Positions 1 to 9,782 of a DNA stretch of 21,150 nt are shown one piece after another. How positions within the stretch are numbered: position 1 is the first letter of the stretch; each line of letters opens with the position of its first letter. The notes under the pieces are model-generated. The model was not told where the DNA came from. It saw only the letters and a program-made list of their open reading frames with translations, and ran no database searches. This DNA comes from Cochliopodium minus. Its lineage: Eukaryota; Discosea; Himatismenida; Cochliopodiidae. Where the stretch lies: contig JAMYWO010000176.1 of NCBI GenBank assembly GCA_024220525.1, positions 5,889 to 27,038 of the forward strand, written 5' to 3'. Made by a program: the position numbers and the translations under genes.

Positions 1-2967
1 TCCTTTTCCTTTTCTTTCTTTGAATTTGCAGTCGAAGATTCGTCAATACTACCATATTTGGAAGCATTGTTAGAACTAGGTGTGGGAGTTGCATTGGAAA
101 TGTCAGAATCTTCATTTTCAATGTTTCCAACAGTCTGATGAGGAACCATCTTTAGAATTTCCAAATACGTGTTTTTGGTGGAGCTCTTTTGGCTGAAAGT
201 GATGTAAACTTTGTAAGAAGAAGATACAATAGACCAAAAGATACTGGAAGTACAACACTCATAACTGTACTTCAAATCTTCTTCGCAAAAACAAATGAAA
301 ACAACTTTGTACTTATCAATGTGAGGATGATTAATGTTCCTAATTTCCACCCTGTCTATTTCTCCAGGAGGGTACAAAAGAGTTGAAGGCAAAGGACTCC
401 AAAGATGATCGTCAAAACAATAGTTTTCACACAAAGCTATCCAATCTTCCATCACTTTGGCATTTGTTGGATTTTCGACATTCAAATACAAACCCAAAAA
501 ATATTGGAGTTCTTCATACAAAATTTCTTCAATTTTAAAATCCCTTTTTGTATTCTTATAAAGATCCAAGTACTCGTCCTTTAAGAGGTAGGCGTGAAAG
601 GAGACTATGTCTAACTCTTCCAACCTTTCTTTTGTTTCGACAATCCATTGAAACAATTCTTCACAGATACCCAAAACTTGCTCAGACAAGGGTTTTTTCA
701 AAAGGGGAGGGAAAGCTTCCTTTTTGCTTTCCAAAAAAGTTGAATACTTGTTATCTTCGGAAACTGCGCCACAATACTTGAAGATCTCTTTCTTCTCTAT
801 TTTGCCCACGTTCTTTATCAAACCCAACAAAACCCAAAAGTCTTTGTTGCTCACTTTGTTAGGAGTATCAAAGTTAATGATCAATTTGAAAACGGAGCAA
901 AGATGATAAGTCAAGTTTTGGTTGAAAAGAGAAAACTTTAGTGTTTTGTTGTGGGGTATACTGTATTTTTTGAATGAGGACTCCAACAGATGCGTCTGTT
1001 TGAGGGTGTTCGTGTAAACGCATATGTCGCTGTATTTTATTTCCTCAGTTTTAAATTCCCCCAACACTAATCCGTTTTCAAGCAAGGAATTGATGTTGGA
1101 AATAAGACTGAAGATTTGTTGGCTCGTTTTGGTGGACGAAAGAAAGATTATATTTTCGTGTGTTCCAATCACTTCCTTGCTGATAGAATTCCAAATAGTC
1201 ATTGCAGCTAAAGAAGGACTTCCTACAAAAAAAAAATTAAAAAAAAAAGAAAATATGATTTTATTAAAAAAAATGAACATTGAAAATAAAATTAAAATTA
1301 AAATAATTATTTTTTTTTTTGACCTTTTTGAATTGCATTTTTCGATGAACTGTCTACCTTTTTTATTTTTGCAAAAACTTTTTTTAGTTCCTCAATATTT
1401 AAGTTGTAATCTTCATTGTTGTTATAAACGAAAGAAGCCTGGCTGAAAAAGGTGATCCGCTTTTTTTCTTGGGACAAAGTGGACAACAATTTGAATTCTT
1501 CCAAAGTCAATAATTGAAACTCTGAAACAATGAAATAATTTTTCGACCATTTTTCTAGACAATCTTGATCTTCGCTCAAAAGTCGAGTTGCATTTGTCAA
1601 AAGTTTCTTTTGGTCCAACATATTCCAGTTGGAAAGATAACTGTTAAAATATTCCTTTATCAACGGAAAATTTTTGTTTTTGTTCATATCAAAAGATGTG
1701 CAATTACCTAAAATTAAAATAATTCAATTATAAAAAAATTTTTTTTCGTTTATGATTTTATTTTTTTTATTTTTTTATTTTTATTTTTGCTTTATTTTTT
1801 TATTCTTTATTTTATTTTTTTATTTTTGCTTTTTTTTTTCTCTTTTTTTTGCTTTTATTTTGTTATAGTTTTATTTTATTTTTTGTTTTTACATTTTCTG
1901 AATGCGTCTAAAAGATCTTCAAATGTTATCCCCATGGTATCCTCAAATGAAGTAATGTTCATTTTCTTTTTGAAACTGTCCATAGCATACTTTGTGGCGT
2001 GTTTGACCTGGATAAAAGGACAAGGATGATACTTTATGATGTGGTTCTGCAAGATGAGCAAAGCGATGTAGGGTAGTGTAGATATGTTAAGCTTAGATAT
2101 ATCCACTTCTATGTTTTTGGACGTTATCATCTGCTTCAATCTTTCTGTTTGGTAATTGCTGTGAGTTATTATGAAGATATTTTGGGGTGATATTTTCTTC
2201 GATTGGAGATATTCCAATCTATTTATCATCATTTCCATTTTGTACGAGGGAATCTGCTTTATATCGAAATCTATCAACAATGGCTTTTCTATATCATGGG
2301 TTATCTCTTCTATTGAGAATTCCTTTTCTTTATAAATTTGAAAATTTTAAATTCACGAATATAATTTCAATCAATTTTTATATCTCAACATAAGATACTA
2401 TATTATTGATAAATGAGATTCAACATATACAAATGATAAAATTTGATCTTTTGTTAATCATTTTTACCAACAAATTTTCATTATCAAAAAATTGAAGAAA
2501 AATTTATTGTGAAACATTAAATAGAGACATGATATGAATTTATATTCTTTAGTTTTGTATATACCTTTTATTTCTTTCTCTATATCTTTTTTCTTATTTT
2601 TTTCTATCTCCACTATCTTTTTCTTTTCTTTGGGATTTGATGGAACATTCTTATTTGCTTTCACTATGCTGTTGGAATCATCATGTGGGCTGCATTTGGC
2701 TAATTGAGTAATTATATTGTCCTGCGTAAATTTTGCTTTTTTGTTTGAGGATTCCCCTTCTTTATTATCCAACATTTTATTTTGGGAAATTGTTAATGGA
2801 GGTTGATTATTTGGAATAGGAAAGTGATTATACAATTCTATTTTCGAATGATCGTCCAATTGATGGAAATTGCATAATATCATTGCTTTCCTTAAATCAT
2901 TAATTTCAATATCCCGTTTCCTTAATAATTTAATAAGTTCCTCCTTATCCATCGAATTATAATCCAT
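1..2967 (-). CDS. UvrD/Rep-like superfamily I helicase homologue, motifs eroded (partial)
   Basis: Four exons in phase: 2967-2565, 2327-1893, 1707-1324 and 1222-1. The gene runs off the left edge, giving about 814 codons so far. The first ~134 residues are charged and low-complexity, with a coiled-coil-like start. Then the order matches SF1A helicases: an EFSIEEITHD segment like the Q-motif lead-in; a motif I region (2283-2239) reading IDFDIKQIPSYK where GxGKT is expected; IIITHSN-like motif Ia; IVSEFQ (about 1539-1513) where VDEFQ is expected; SQASFVY for motif III; a motif IV-like stretch; and YSDICVYTNTLKQTHLLESSF, the usual 'vLvRtn' segment. C-terminally, NINHPHIDKYKVVFI (about 345-300) replaces TIHxSKGLEfxVVFI, and IFWSIVSSSYKVYITFS (242-193) replaces the motif VI 'YVAxTRAKxxLyls'. 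The fold is supported by same-length alignment, but ATP hydrolysis is unlikely. The ATG at 2967 follows an A run. Exon 1 could be a separate small gene, but its donor phase fits exon 2 exactly. Confidence 0.68.
2381..2420 (-). repeat. Shared element B, copy in the helicase-like gene
   Basis: On the minus strand this reads ATCTCATTTATCAATAATA, then a TA dinucleotide, then GTATCTTATGTTGAGATAT. The same element is on the plus strand at 4371-4408 in the Crinkler-like gene, differing by one base and the 2-base TA indel. It lies about 53 bp upstream of the acceptor of the first helicase-domain exon, inside intron 2564-2328. The second half starts with a plausible donor (GTATCT) and contains a small dyad, TATCT...AGATA. 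Confidence 0.7.
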
Positions 2968-3391
2968 TTTTTTTATTTTATTTTTATTGAAATATATTAA
3001 TTTGAATCAAAAAAAAAACAAATAATCCACTTTTTTCAATGTTATCTTTTTTAAGAAAACTTTCCTTAACTATTTAATTAAATTCCAAATTTTAAGTTAC
3101 ATCTTCATTAATTGATTGTATACAATACAACTGCTTTCCGAAAAATATCACTATAATGCAAAGGTGTTTTATCTCCATTTCAATGTGTCAGTTGTCGTGC
3201 AAGAATTAACAAAAGAAAACACGACCTCTTTTTTGGAATTTGCTTTTTCTTTCCTTACAAATTGAACTTTGATAATCAATTAGCTACGTGAGTTTCACAT
3301 TTAATTGTTCCAAGGCATGTATGTCTGGTCAACTTTTCTAGATTATTATTATTAAAAGGTTTTTTAATTTATGTCAAAAAAAAAAAAAAAA
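2968..3391. other. Intergenic region, divergent promoter side of the helicase-like gene
   Basis: No open frame of note on either strand. The segment is less A+T-extreme between about 3130 and 3330. It contains a 6-bp inverted pair, GTCGTG at 3194-3199 and CACGAC at 3220-3225. It lies between the start of the helicase-like gene (minus) and the oligo-A run ahead of 3392, so it presumably carries promoter sequence. I see no RNA gene in it. Confidence 0.4.
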
Positions 3392-3563
3392 ATGAAGACC
3401 AATTGTTCAAAGTGTATGAGTAATTGAATGGATAGAAATTTAATAATCTGCATTTCTTGTTTAATTCATCACAGATGAAGATGATAAAACATATTGCTTC
3501 TTCTCTTTATCAATATCCATATATAATAGAAAATATCAGTTTATAACAAATGATGAATCATAA
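3392..3563 (+). CDS. Possible small two-exon gene
   Basis: An ATG at 3392 follows a long A run, as at other starts in this window. Exon 3392-3413 would splice (intron 3414-3474, 61 bp, GTATGA donor, CACAG acceptor) to 3475-3563, ending in TAA and giving about 36 residues. The product starts MKTNCSK and is rich in Tyr, Ser and Ile; no family is recognised. The intron size is typical here and is the main support. It could equally be an upstream non-coding exon of the Crinkler-like gene or chance. Confidence 0.22.
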
Positions 3564-3735
3564 AACAGTGCAAATTTGGAAAGTATATTTGGATGGGATG
3601 GTGTATAAATACGAGCAATTTCTTATACAACCGTATATATTCCCTTTGAAAAATAAAACAATAATCTATCATTAGCTCATATTTGAGTATAAAGGGATAT
3701 GGAATTTATTCAAAAAATTAAATAAAAAAAAAAAA

Positions 3736-6316
3736 ATGAAAACTGAAATTCAAGAATCTCTCAAAGAAAAAATGGCAAAAAAATTAATAAATACATTTTT
3801 TATAATCACCCCAAAATTATTAATTTATCTTTCATTTAAAGGAATTCAAATATAATCAAATAATTAAGAATGGAAAACATAAAGAAGTGGCAGATTTGAT
3901 CAATAACATTGATACAATAGAAGAAAATGATAAGAAAAGATACATTGTGAGTTTAATTGATAATAAATTAACAACGAAAGAAAAATTGAGAAAGATCGAT
4001 AAACTTACATTGGAAAAAATAGGAATAAAAATTGGTGATGGATCCTCAATTTTCGATTCAATTAAGGTAAATATTTATTTACTCCAAACAAATTGTTTAA
4101 TATTCTCTTAATTCTATTATTAATATGAGATAAGAACTAAATTTATATATTACTTAATTCTTTGAATTAAATGATGAGATAAGAATTAATATTAATATTT
4201 AATTTAAGAATTATATTTTTTTTTTTTTTTTAAAACCAAAACAAGAGAAACGAAGTGATAAAATACAACCTTGATAATTCGGTAATTTTTTTTTAATGTT
4301 GAAAATTTTGTTAGTAAAAATGATCAATATGATCAATATTAATCAATTCATAGAAAATAGATAATTTGGATCTCATTGATCAATAATAGTATCTTATGTT
4401 GAGATATCAAATAATTATAAATAATCAAATTAAATCAAATTCAATTTTTTTTTTAAAGCCCATGTGGCACTTGAATTCAATAAGAGAGGGTAAAAATGGA
4501 AAGAACTTCTGTGCAAGAAAGGGAACAGTCAAACTTTTGTTTGAATGTCTCACAAAACAAAAAGTCATATATATAAGATCACCGAGAGGATCAGGAAAGA
4601 CATCACTTGCTATGTTAGTCATGCAGAATGAAATTTTCTTGCAAGAGTTTGAGAAAATAATTTACATCTCTCTTTTTTTACTCTCAGATAAACAAAATTC
4701 AAATCAGCTTTTCCAAAATATGACAGATTATGATTCAGTGAATGACGCCCAAGAAAAATTGCAAAAGAGGGCTTTGTTTATTCTTGACGATGCACAGAAT
4801 TGTTTTTCGGAAAAAGATTCGATTCTCGACTCACTAAAGCCTGTCTTAGAAACGTCTTCTCTGGACAAGATATTCTTTTTAGTTATAGCTACACACAGAG
4901 AAAGCACTTTAGTAAAAGGAAATAGTTTTTTTGATTTTCCTAAAGATAATATTTGGGGAATCCAAAAACTGCTTTTCAATAAAGAAGAATACATAGAATA
5001 TATTGATCACGTACAAAAACATTTGGTTGTAAAGATTGATTTAGAGGAACTTGAGAGCGAGGGATTTTCTTTGTTCAATCTCACAAATGGGCATCCTGGA
5101 TTTCTAACTTTCGCGCTCATGTCCTTCGAACAAAACTTTGCAAAACACATCGGAACTGTTCCAAACCATGAAATCGTCAATTACTTTTACAGTGACTCTT
5201 TTTTTAGCGGATTGTGTACTTTTAGAAGTCTAACTGATTTAAAAACAAACGAACATCTGTATAGTAAAGAGTATAACGTAAAATATTGTTTGTTTTAATT
5301 TTTGTTTTCAAATTTTATTTTGAATAATTTTTTTTCAATTTCAATTGATAAATAAATTATTTTTTTATTTCAATTTATTTTTATTTAAATTTTTTTTTTT
5401 TCAATTTAAATTATTTTTTTTTTAAAACTATTTTTTACCAAAGATAAATTGCGAATTGGGCGAAAAAGAACTAGTGAAGCTTTTGCAATCAAAAGATTCA
5501 ACTTTAAATGTTTCAGACGAAGGAGGGGATGACTCTATTTCCTTGGACATGGCAACTTTTTTGATGAAAATGGGAATCTTGATTTTCATCTCTGAAGACA
5601 AAAAAGTCACTTGGTCTTTTGACTACCTGAGGTTGTATTGGTTAAAACTTCTCTGTCATCCTCTTACTACTTTTCCTCCTATTCATGACATTGACGAATT
5701 CACCAAATTATTCCTCCAAAAACTCAATACAGATTTTTTAAAAGGTCAATTTGATCACCAAATGAAAATGAAGAAAAAAGATCTCAAATACATTCCGATG
5801 TTCCACGAAAAATTTTTCCAAATTGAATTCTACAGAATTGCGAGATCTCTCATTGAGAAAGGTGTTCACCCTGAACATTCGTGCTCTACTGGGGGAGTGT
5901 TTGATTTTTACATCGATGACAACAAGAAATGGGTTTTTGAGTTTTTGGTTGGAAATAAAGAGAGGGAGGCGCATTACGAAAAATTTAAGGAATCTGGGTT
6001 TTATCCCACCTTTGATATTACAAATTTCCAACTTATCAACTTTACCATCAAGTTCCAAAGTAATCAAAAAATAAAATACAAAGGAATCACTTTTGTTGTT
6101 TTCAGCGAAGATTATACCAAAGCTACCATCCACTATTTCAAGAGAACACCTAAAAAAAGAAAGAGAGATCAAGAAGATGGAGATGATGTAGATGTGCCTT
6201 GCAGTTTAACCAATGGAAGTTATGAAGTTTTCGAAATCCTCTTTGATAGAACTCCTTCTTATTCTAAATCTTTATACATTGTCTTACCTTCAAATTCGAA
6301 AAAGTTCCATTTTTAA
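3736..6316 (+). CDS. Crinkler/RHS-like P-loop NTPase with PD-(D/E)XK-like nuclease domain
   Basis: Proposed exons are 3736-3774, 3842-4066, 4246-4281, 4459-5277 and 5444-6316, giving 663 residues. Residues ~14-88 look like a SAM-type helical header ending LEKIGIKIGDGSSIFDSIK. Residues 100-370 are a P-loop NTPase: SPRGSGKTS with Lys147, and ILDDAQ Walker B at Asp210-Asp211. Residues ~374-440 resemble a winged helix. From ~495, QIEFYRIARSL (Glu501), GGVFDFYI (Asp527), KKWVFEFL (Glu539) and HYEKFKESGFY match the restriction-endonuclease-like domain I know from Crinkler/RHS proteins; the usual Lys of ExK is Leu541, and relatives I recall also lack Lys there. TPKKRKRD (~608-615) looks like a nuclear localisation signal. 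Members of this class act as nuclear effectors or genome-conflict proteins; that role is inferred. Exon 1 needs a GC-AG intron (3775-3841). The gene may instead start at 4396 or 4462. An open -1 frame follows the stop. Confidence 0.7.
4118..4200 (+). repeat. Imperfect tandem duplication in intron of the Crinkler-like gene
   Basis: Two units of about 45 bp each begin TTAATTCT and contain ATGAGATAAGAA(C/T)TAA, with small differences between them. They lie in the proposed intron 4067-4245. No function is evident. Confidence 0.5.
4306..4348 (+). repeat. Shared element A (GATCAATAT motif), copy near the Crinkler-like gene
   Basis: TTTTGTTAGTAAAAATGATC leads into a doubled GATCAATAT and then TAATCA. 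A closely similar stretch lies at 20028-20067, about 70 bp upstream of the phosphofructokinase start. The GATC tetramers make chance similarity through A+T bias less likely. It may be a promoter element, which would suggest that a transcript starts just downstream of it. Confidence 0.5.
4371..4408 (+). repeat. Shared element B, copy in the Crinkler-like gene
   Basis: Reads ATCTCATTGATCAATAATA followed by GTATCTTATGTTGAGATAT. It matches the minus-strand copy at 2381-2420 and sits about 51 bp upstream of the exon that begins at 4459. It has the same orientation relative to its gene as the other copy. The function is unknown: a promoter or 5' untranslated exon with its donor, an intronic element, or the footprint of a shared 5' module. 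Confidence 0.7.
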
Positions 6317-6462
6317 TGTCTTCCTTTTTGGAGGAAATCAGAAAACAATTGGACGAGCAAAAACCATTTGATCTATTTCGCAATGATATAAAAATAGAAA
6401 ATGAGTATCAATTAGGAAATTTGCCAAATCATTCAACCATTTTCGTCAAATACTCTTTATAG
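6316..6462 (+). other. Open -1 frame overlapping the stop of the Crinkler-like gene
   Basis: ATG at 6316-6318 overlaps the TAA (6314-6316) of the preceding gene, and a 48-residue frame follows to TAG at 6460-6462. Its composition (SSFLEEIRKQLDEQKPFDLF at the start) is protein-like and unlike the A/T-rich 3' flanks seen elsewhere. It is most simply the true C-terminus of the Crinkler-like protein, displaced by one base in the T5 run at 6310-6314. A stand-alone short gene is less likely. A sequencing error, a real frameshift allele and programmed slippage cannot be told apart here. Confidence 0.5.
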
Positions 6463-6681
6463 TTTATGAAAATAAGAAATCAAAATCAACAAATTATAAT
6501 TTTCCATTTTTGCATATTTATTATCCAAATAATATACTATAAATGTCACCATAAGATAGATTTTTGTTTGGGGAATAACCGAACTTTTTAAATTTTTTGA
6601 ATTTGGAAAAAAAATAAAATATAAAAAGAAATTTAAATTTGGAAAAAGAGGAGTTTTTTTTAAAATTACAAACACTTAAAT

Positions 6682-9530
6682 TTAAACAATAATATAATTA
6701 GTAAGTTGATTTTCTTCGTTGAGGTCAACTTCATGTTGAAAATCAATCTTCAAATCATTGGAAACAAAGAACTTGTAGAAATACTTAACACCAGGAACCA
6801 AGCTGAGATTGAAAACCCACAGGTTTTCATTGTTTCGTTCATTAGAAGATTCATTATTCCAATCATTAAAGTCACCAGAAATAGAAATAGGAGAAGAAGA
6901 AAAGTAATTGCAAATAAGAGTAAAAGGAACTAAATTCTTTTCTTCTTTTGGTGCTGTTTCTTTCGATGCAAGCTTTTCTAATTTCTTCAACAAATCTTTT
7001 TCAGAAAGTTCCTTAACGGAGACTCTTTGCTTTAATTCATTGTTTTCTTTCTTCACTTGCAAATTTTGTTTGTAGAAATCCTCATTCATCTTTGTGAGCT
7101 TTTCTATCAACTGTTTATCGCTTTTAGAGTTGATTTCAGGAGAAGAAATCTCAATGACAGGTGTATTTTTTTCTTTTATTTCAAAAACGATTTTTTCTTT
7201 CTCCAACTTTTCGCTTCTTTCTTTTTCTAATGCAAATTTTTTCTCCAAATCTTGAGTTAAATTTCTCTCCTTGCTAAGTTCATCTGATTTTTTCTGTTTT
7301 TGTTCTTTCAATTTTTTTATTTCAAATTCTAGTTTCTCTATTTCTTTCTTATACATTTCTTCAATCAAAAATTGATTTTGCTTGAGCTCTTTAATTGTGG
7401 AAGTCAGATTTTTCACCTCATTCCCAAGATTTTCGTTCTTTTTTTTTTCCAAAACAAAACTTTCTTCGAATATTTTCGAATTTTTTGCCTCCAAATCAAA
7501 CCTTTCTTTTAAATTTTCGTTTTCTTTTTGAACTCCAACCAGTTCTCCCTTAATCTCCTCCATTTCTCTAGAATGACACTCCCTCAATTCTTTTTTGATC
7601 AACTCAACCTTCTCTTCAACGCGAAGAAGATTCTCATCCTTCATTCTATCTCGGTCTTCTTTCTCCCTTTCCAAATTTTGTTGCTCCAAAATCAGTTGTT
7701 CTTTCTTCAAAATTTCTTTCTTTTCTCTTTTTATTCTCTTGTCCTCCAACCTCCCCCTTTCCTTTTCTTCATTCTCTCTCTCAACTTTTTCCAAAAACAG
7801 TTTCTCCCTTTCTTTCTTCTCCTTTAGAAATTTCTTCAAAGTCATTTCGATTTTGAGTCTTTCTTCTTCCTTTTTCACTTTTTCATTTTTTTCATTTTCT
7901 AATCTTTCCAAAAGGAGTTTCTTCTCCTTCAAATCACTTTCTTCTTTCTCCTTTCTCATTCTCTCTTTTTCCAATCTCTTTTCTTGTTTTTTTCTTTCTA
8001 TTTCCTCCCTTTCTAATTTCTTCTTCTCTTTTCTTTCTTCCTTGATCATTCGCTTTTGATTTTTCCTCTCAATCTTTTCTCGCTCTTCCTTTTCTCTTTC
8101 TATTCTCAACTTTTCGTGTATTTCTTTTTCAACAAAAACTCTTTGTTTCTCCAACAACTCTTCAACATTAATTTGATTTTCGTTTGTTTCAACATGAATG
8201 GTTGTATTCACAGAGCAAACAGGAGTAGATTCTTCCAATATTTCCTCTTCTTCAATTTTACTACCATTACTCTCACTTTTGACATCAACAGTAGAATTAG
8301 AATCTAAAGAATCAAGCGAAGCTGTTTTGGTGCTTGAATGTTTCATGAACCTGTCTACCACACTCCCTATCAAACCAACACTTTTGTTATTCTCCTCCTT
8401 CAAGACTTTTTCTCCTTTACTCACTCTAATCTCTCCGCTTTTATTTGAGTCAACACTTTCTTTTTGGCTCACATTCTCCGGGGGGTTAGAATCTTGTGTT
8501 TCTTTAGATTTCTTGTTTTTTTCTTCTTTTTCCTTCTGTATCCTCTCCTTCTCTAATTTTCCTTTCTCTATTCTCTCATTTTCAATTTTTTCTCTTTCCA
8601 ACCTTTCCTTTTCCAGCCTTTCTTTAGTTGCTCTACTTCTTTCCTCCCTTTCCTTCTTTATCCTCTCCTTCTCCTTTGTTTCCTTTTCGAGTTTTTCTTT
8701 CTCCAACCTCTCTCTTTCTTGCCTCTCCTTCTCCATTCTTTCTCTCACTATTTTCCCTTTGTTTTGTTTTTCCTTCTCTATCTTCTCTTTGTCCAGTTTT
8801 TCCCTATCTTGTTTTTCTCTTTCTATTTTCTCTTTTTCTATTCTTTCTTTGAACAAACTTTCTGAAGAAGGTGTTTTATTGCTTTGTTGCGTGTTTTTCA
8901 TAAAATGATTCAACACCTTTTTTGAATCAGTGTTGGGACTTGAAACACTTGTTGTGTTGGTTAAGTTTCCCAGGGTGTTCAGCACACTTTCCTTCAGATC
9001 TTGTTTCGTGCTCGTATATTGTTTTGATAAAAGTATGCTCTGTTTTAAATCATTCGGTACTCCTCTTGGATGTGTTTTGAATACATGATACATACTTGCA
9101 AGATATGTCATCACTATTTTATAAAATATATTCAGTTGATTTTAAAGAATTATATTCATATTTGATTTTTATAGTTTATTACTTGTATTTTTATCAACCA
9201 CTTCCATATCCTCAGGATCCAATAATTTATATACTTCATGTTTTTCTGCAACATCAAATGCCATTTGAAAATTTCCCAATATTTCTTCTTTGGTATCTAT
9301 CTTCACTGATGAGGGATATTTAAATATATTAATATTCGTTTATATCTCTTGTTATAATTACCCTTGTTCAAATCAATTTCATTTGGGAAGAAATAATGTA
9401 CCAATGCACACATTGCTCTTCCATCTCTGAAACTTGTGGTGAAATTATCCACTTTCAATCCATACTCTACTGTTATTTTCTGAGTCCATAGCAACAATCC
9501 AAGGGAACCTGTACTAACTTTTTTATTCAT
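6682..9530 (-). CDS. Calponin-homology / long coiled-coil / CBM48 glycogen-binding protein
   Basis: Exons 9530-9362, 9305-9183 and 9113-6682 join in phase to 907 residues. Residues ~5-110 form one calponin-homology domain: LLLWTQKITVEYG, FRDGRAMCALVHYF, FDVAEK and KLLDPEDM, ending MTYLASMYHVF. Such domains bind actin or associated partners. Residues ~190-800 are a very long charged stretch dominated by Glu-Lys-Glu-Arg heptad-like repeats, expected to form a coiled coil or single alpha-helix rod. The C-terminus (~825-907) has ISISGDFNDWN, an LWVFNLSLVPGVKYFYKF block and a final D/N-rich segment, matching the CBM48/AMPK-beta E-set glycogen-binding fold. I infer a cytoplasmic linker between actin and glycogen or starch-like granules. 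The ATG at 9530 is the first in frame and lies next to the domain; an upstream exon is possible because AAAAG precedes it. No neighbour shares its role. Confidence 0.8.
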
Positions 9531-9782
9531 CTTTTCAGGTGAATTAATTTCAAATTTTAAAGAATGGAATCTCTTATTTTTTTTTTTATTAATTTTAAGT
9601 AAAAAATAAAATATCCTCAAAGCAAAAAATTATTTTATTTTTTTTTTGATGAAAATGGAAGCAAGAATGAATTATAATCAAGCATCATTTATAAGAAAGT
9701 TTTCATTGAATATCAATCTTTCATGAATGTTGAATTCCTTTTGTGTTTTCATCTTCCTTACTTTAAAAATAAAATAAAAAAA

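Noticed and set aside
1787-2393. Plus-strand frames opposite the helicase-like gene
   Set aside because: One is intronic T-rich sequence and the others lie antisense to helicase-domain exons with clear family alignment.
2464-2563. Continuation of the 2967 frame to its own stop as a separate 167-aa gene
   Set aside because: The segment after 2565 begins with a good donor and turns into A/T-rich low-quality coding sequence; the spliced phase fits the helicase-domain exon. Not excluded without transcripts.
3194-3225. GTCGTG / CACGAC inverted pair as a possible RNA hairpin or operator
   Set aside because: Only 6 bp with a 20-base loop and no supporting context.
8198-8908. Plus-strand 236-codon frame rich in Ser, Phe and Leu
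   Set aside because: It is the antisense of the Glu/Lys/Arg coiled-coil codons of the 6682-9530 gene, whose domains at both ends show the minus strand is coding. Frames at 7528-8307 and 8628-8852 are rejected for the same reason.
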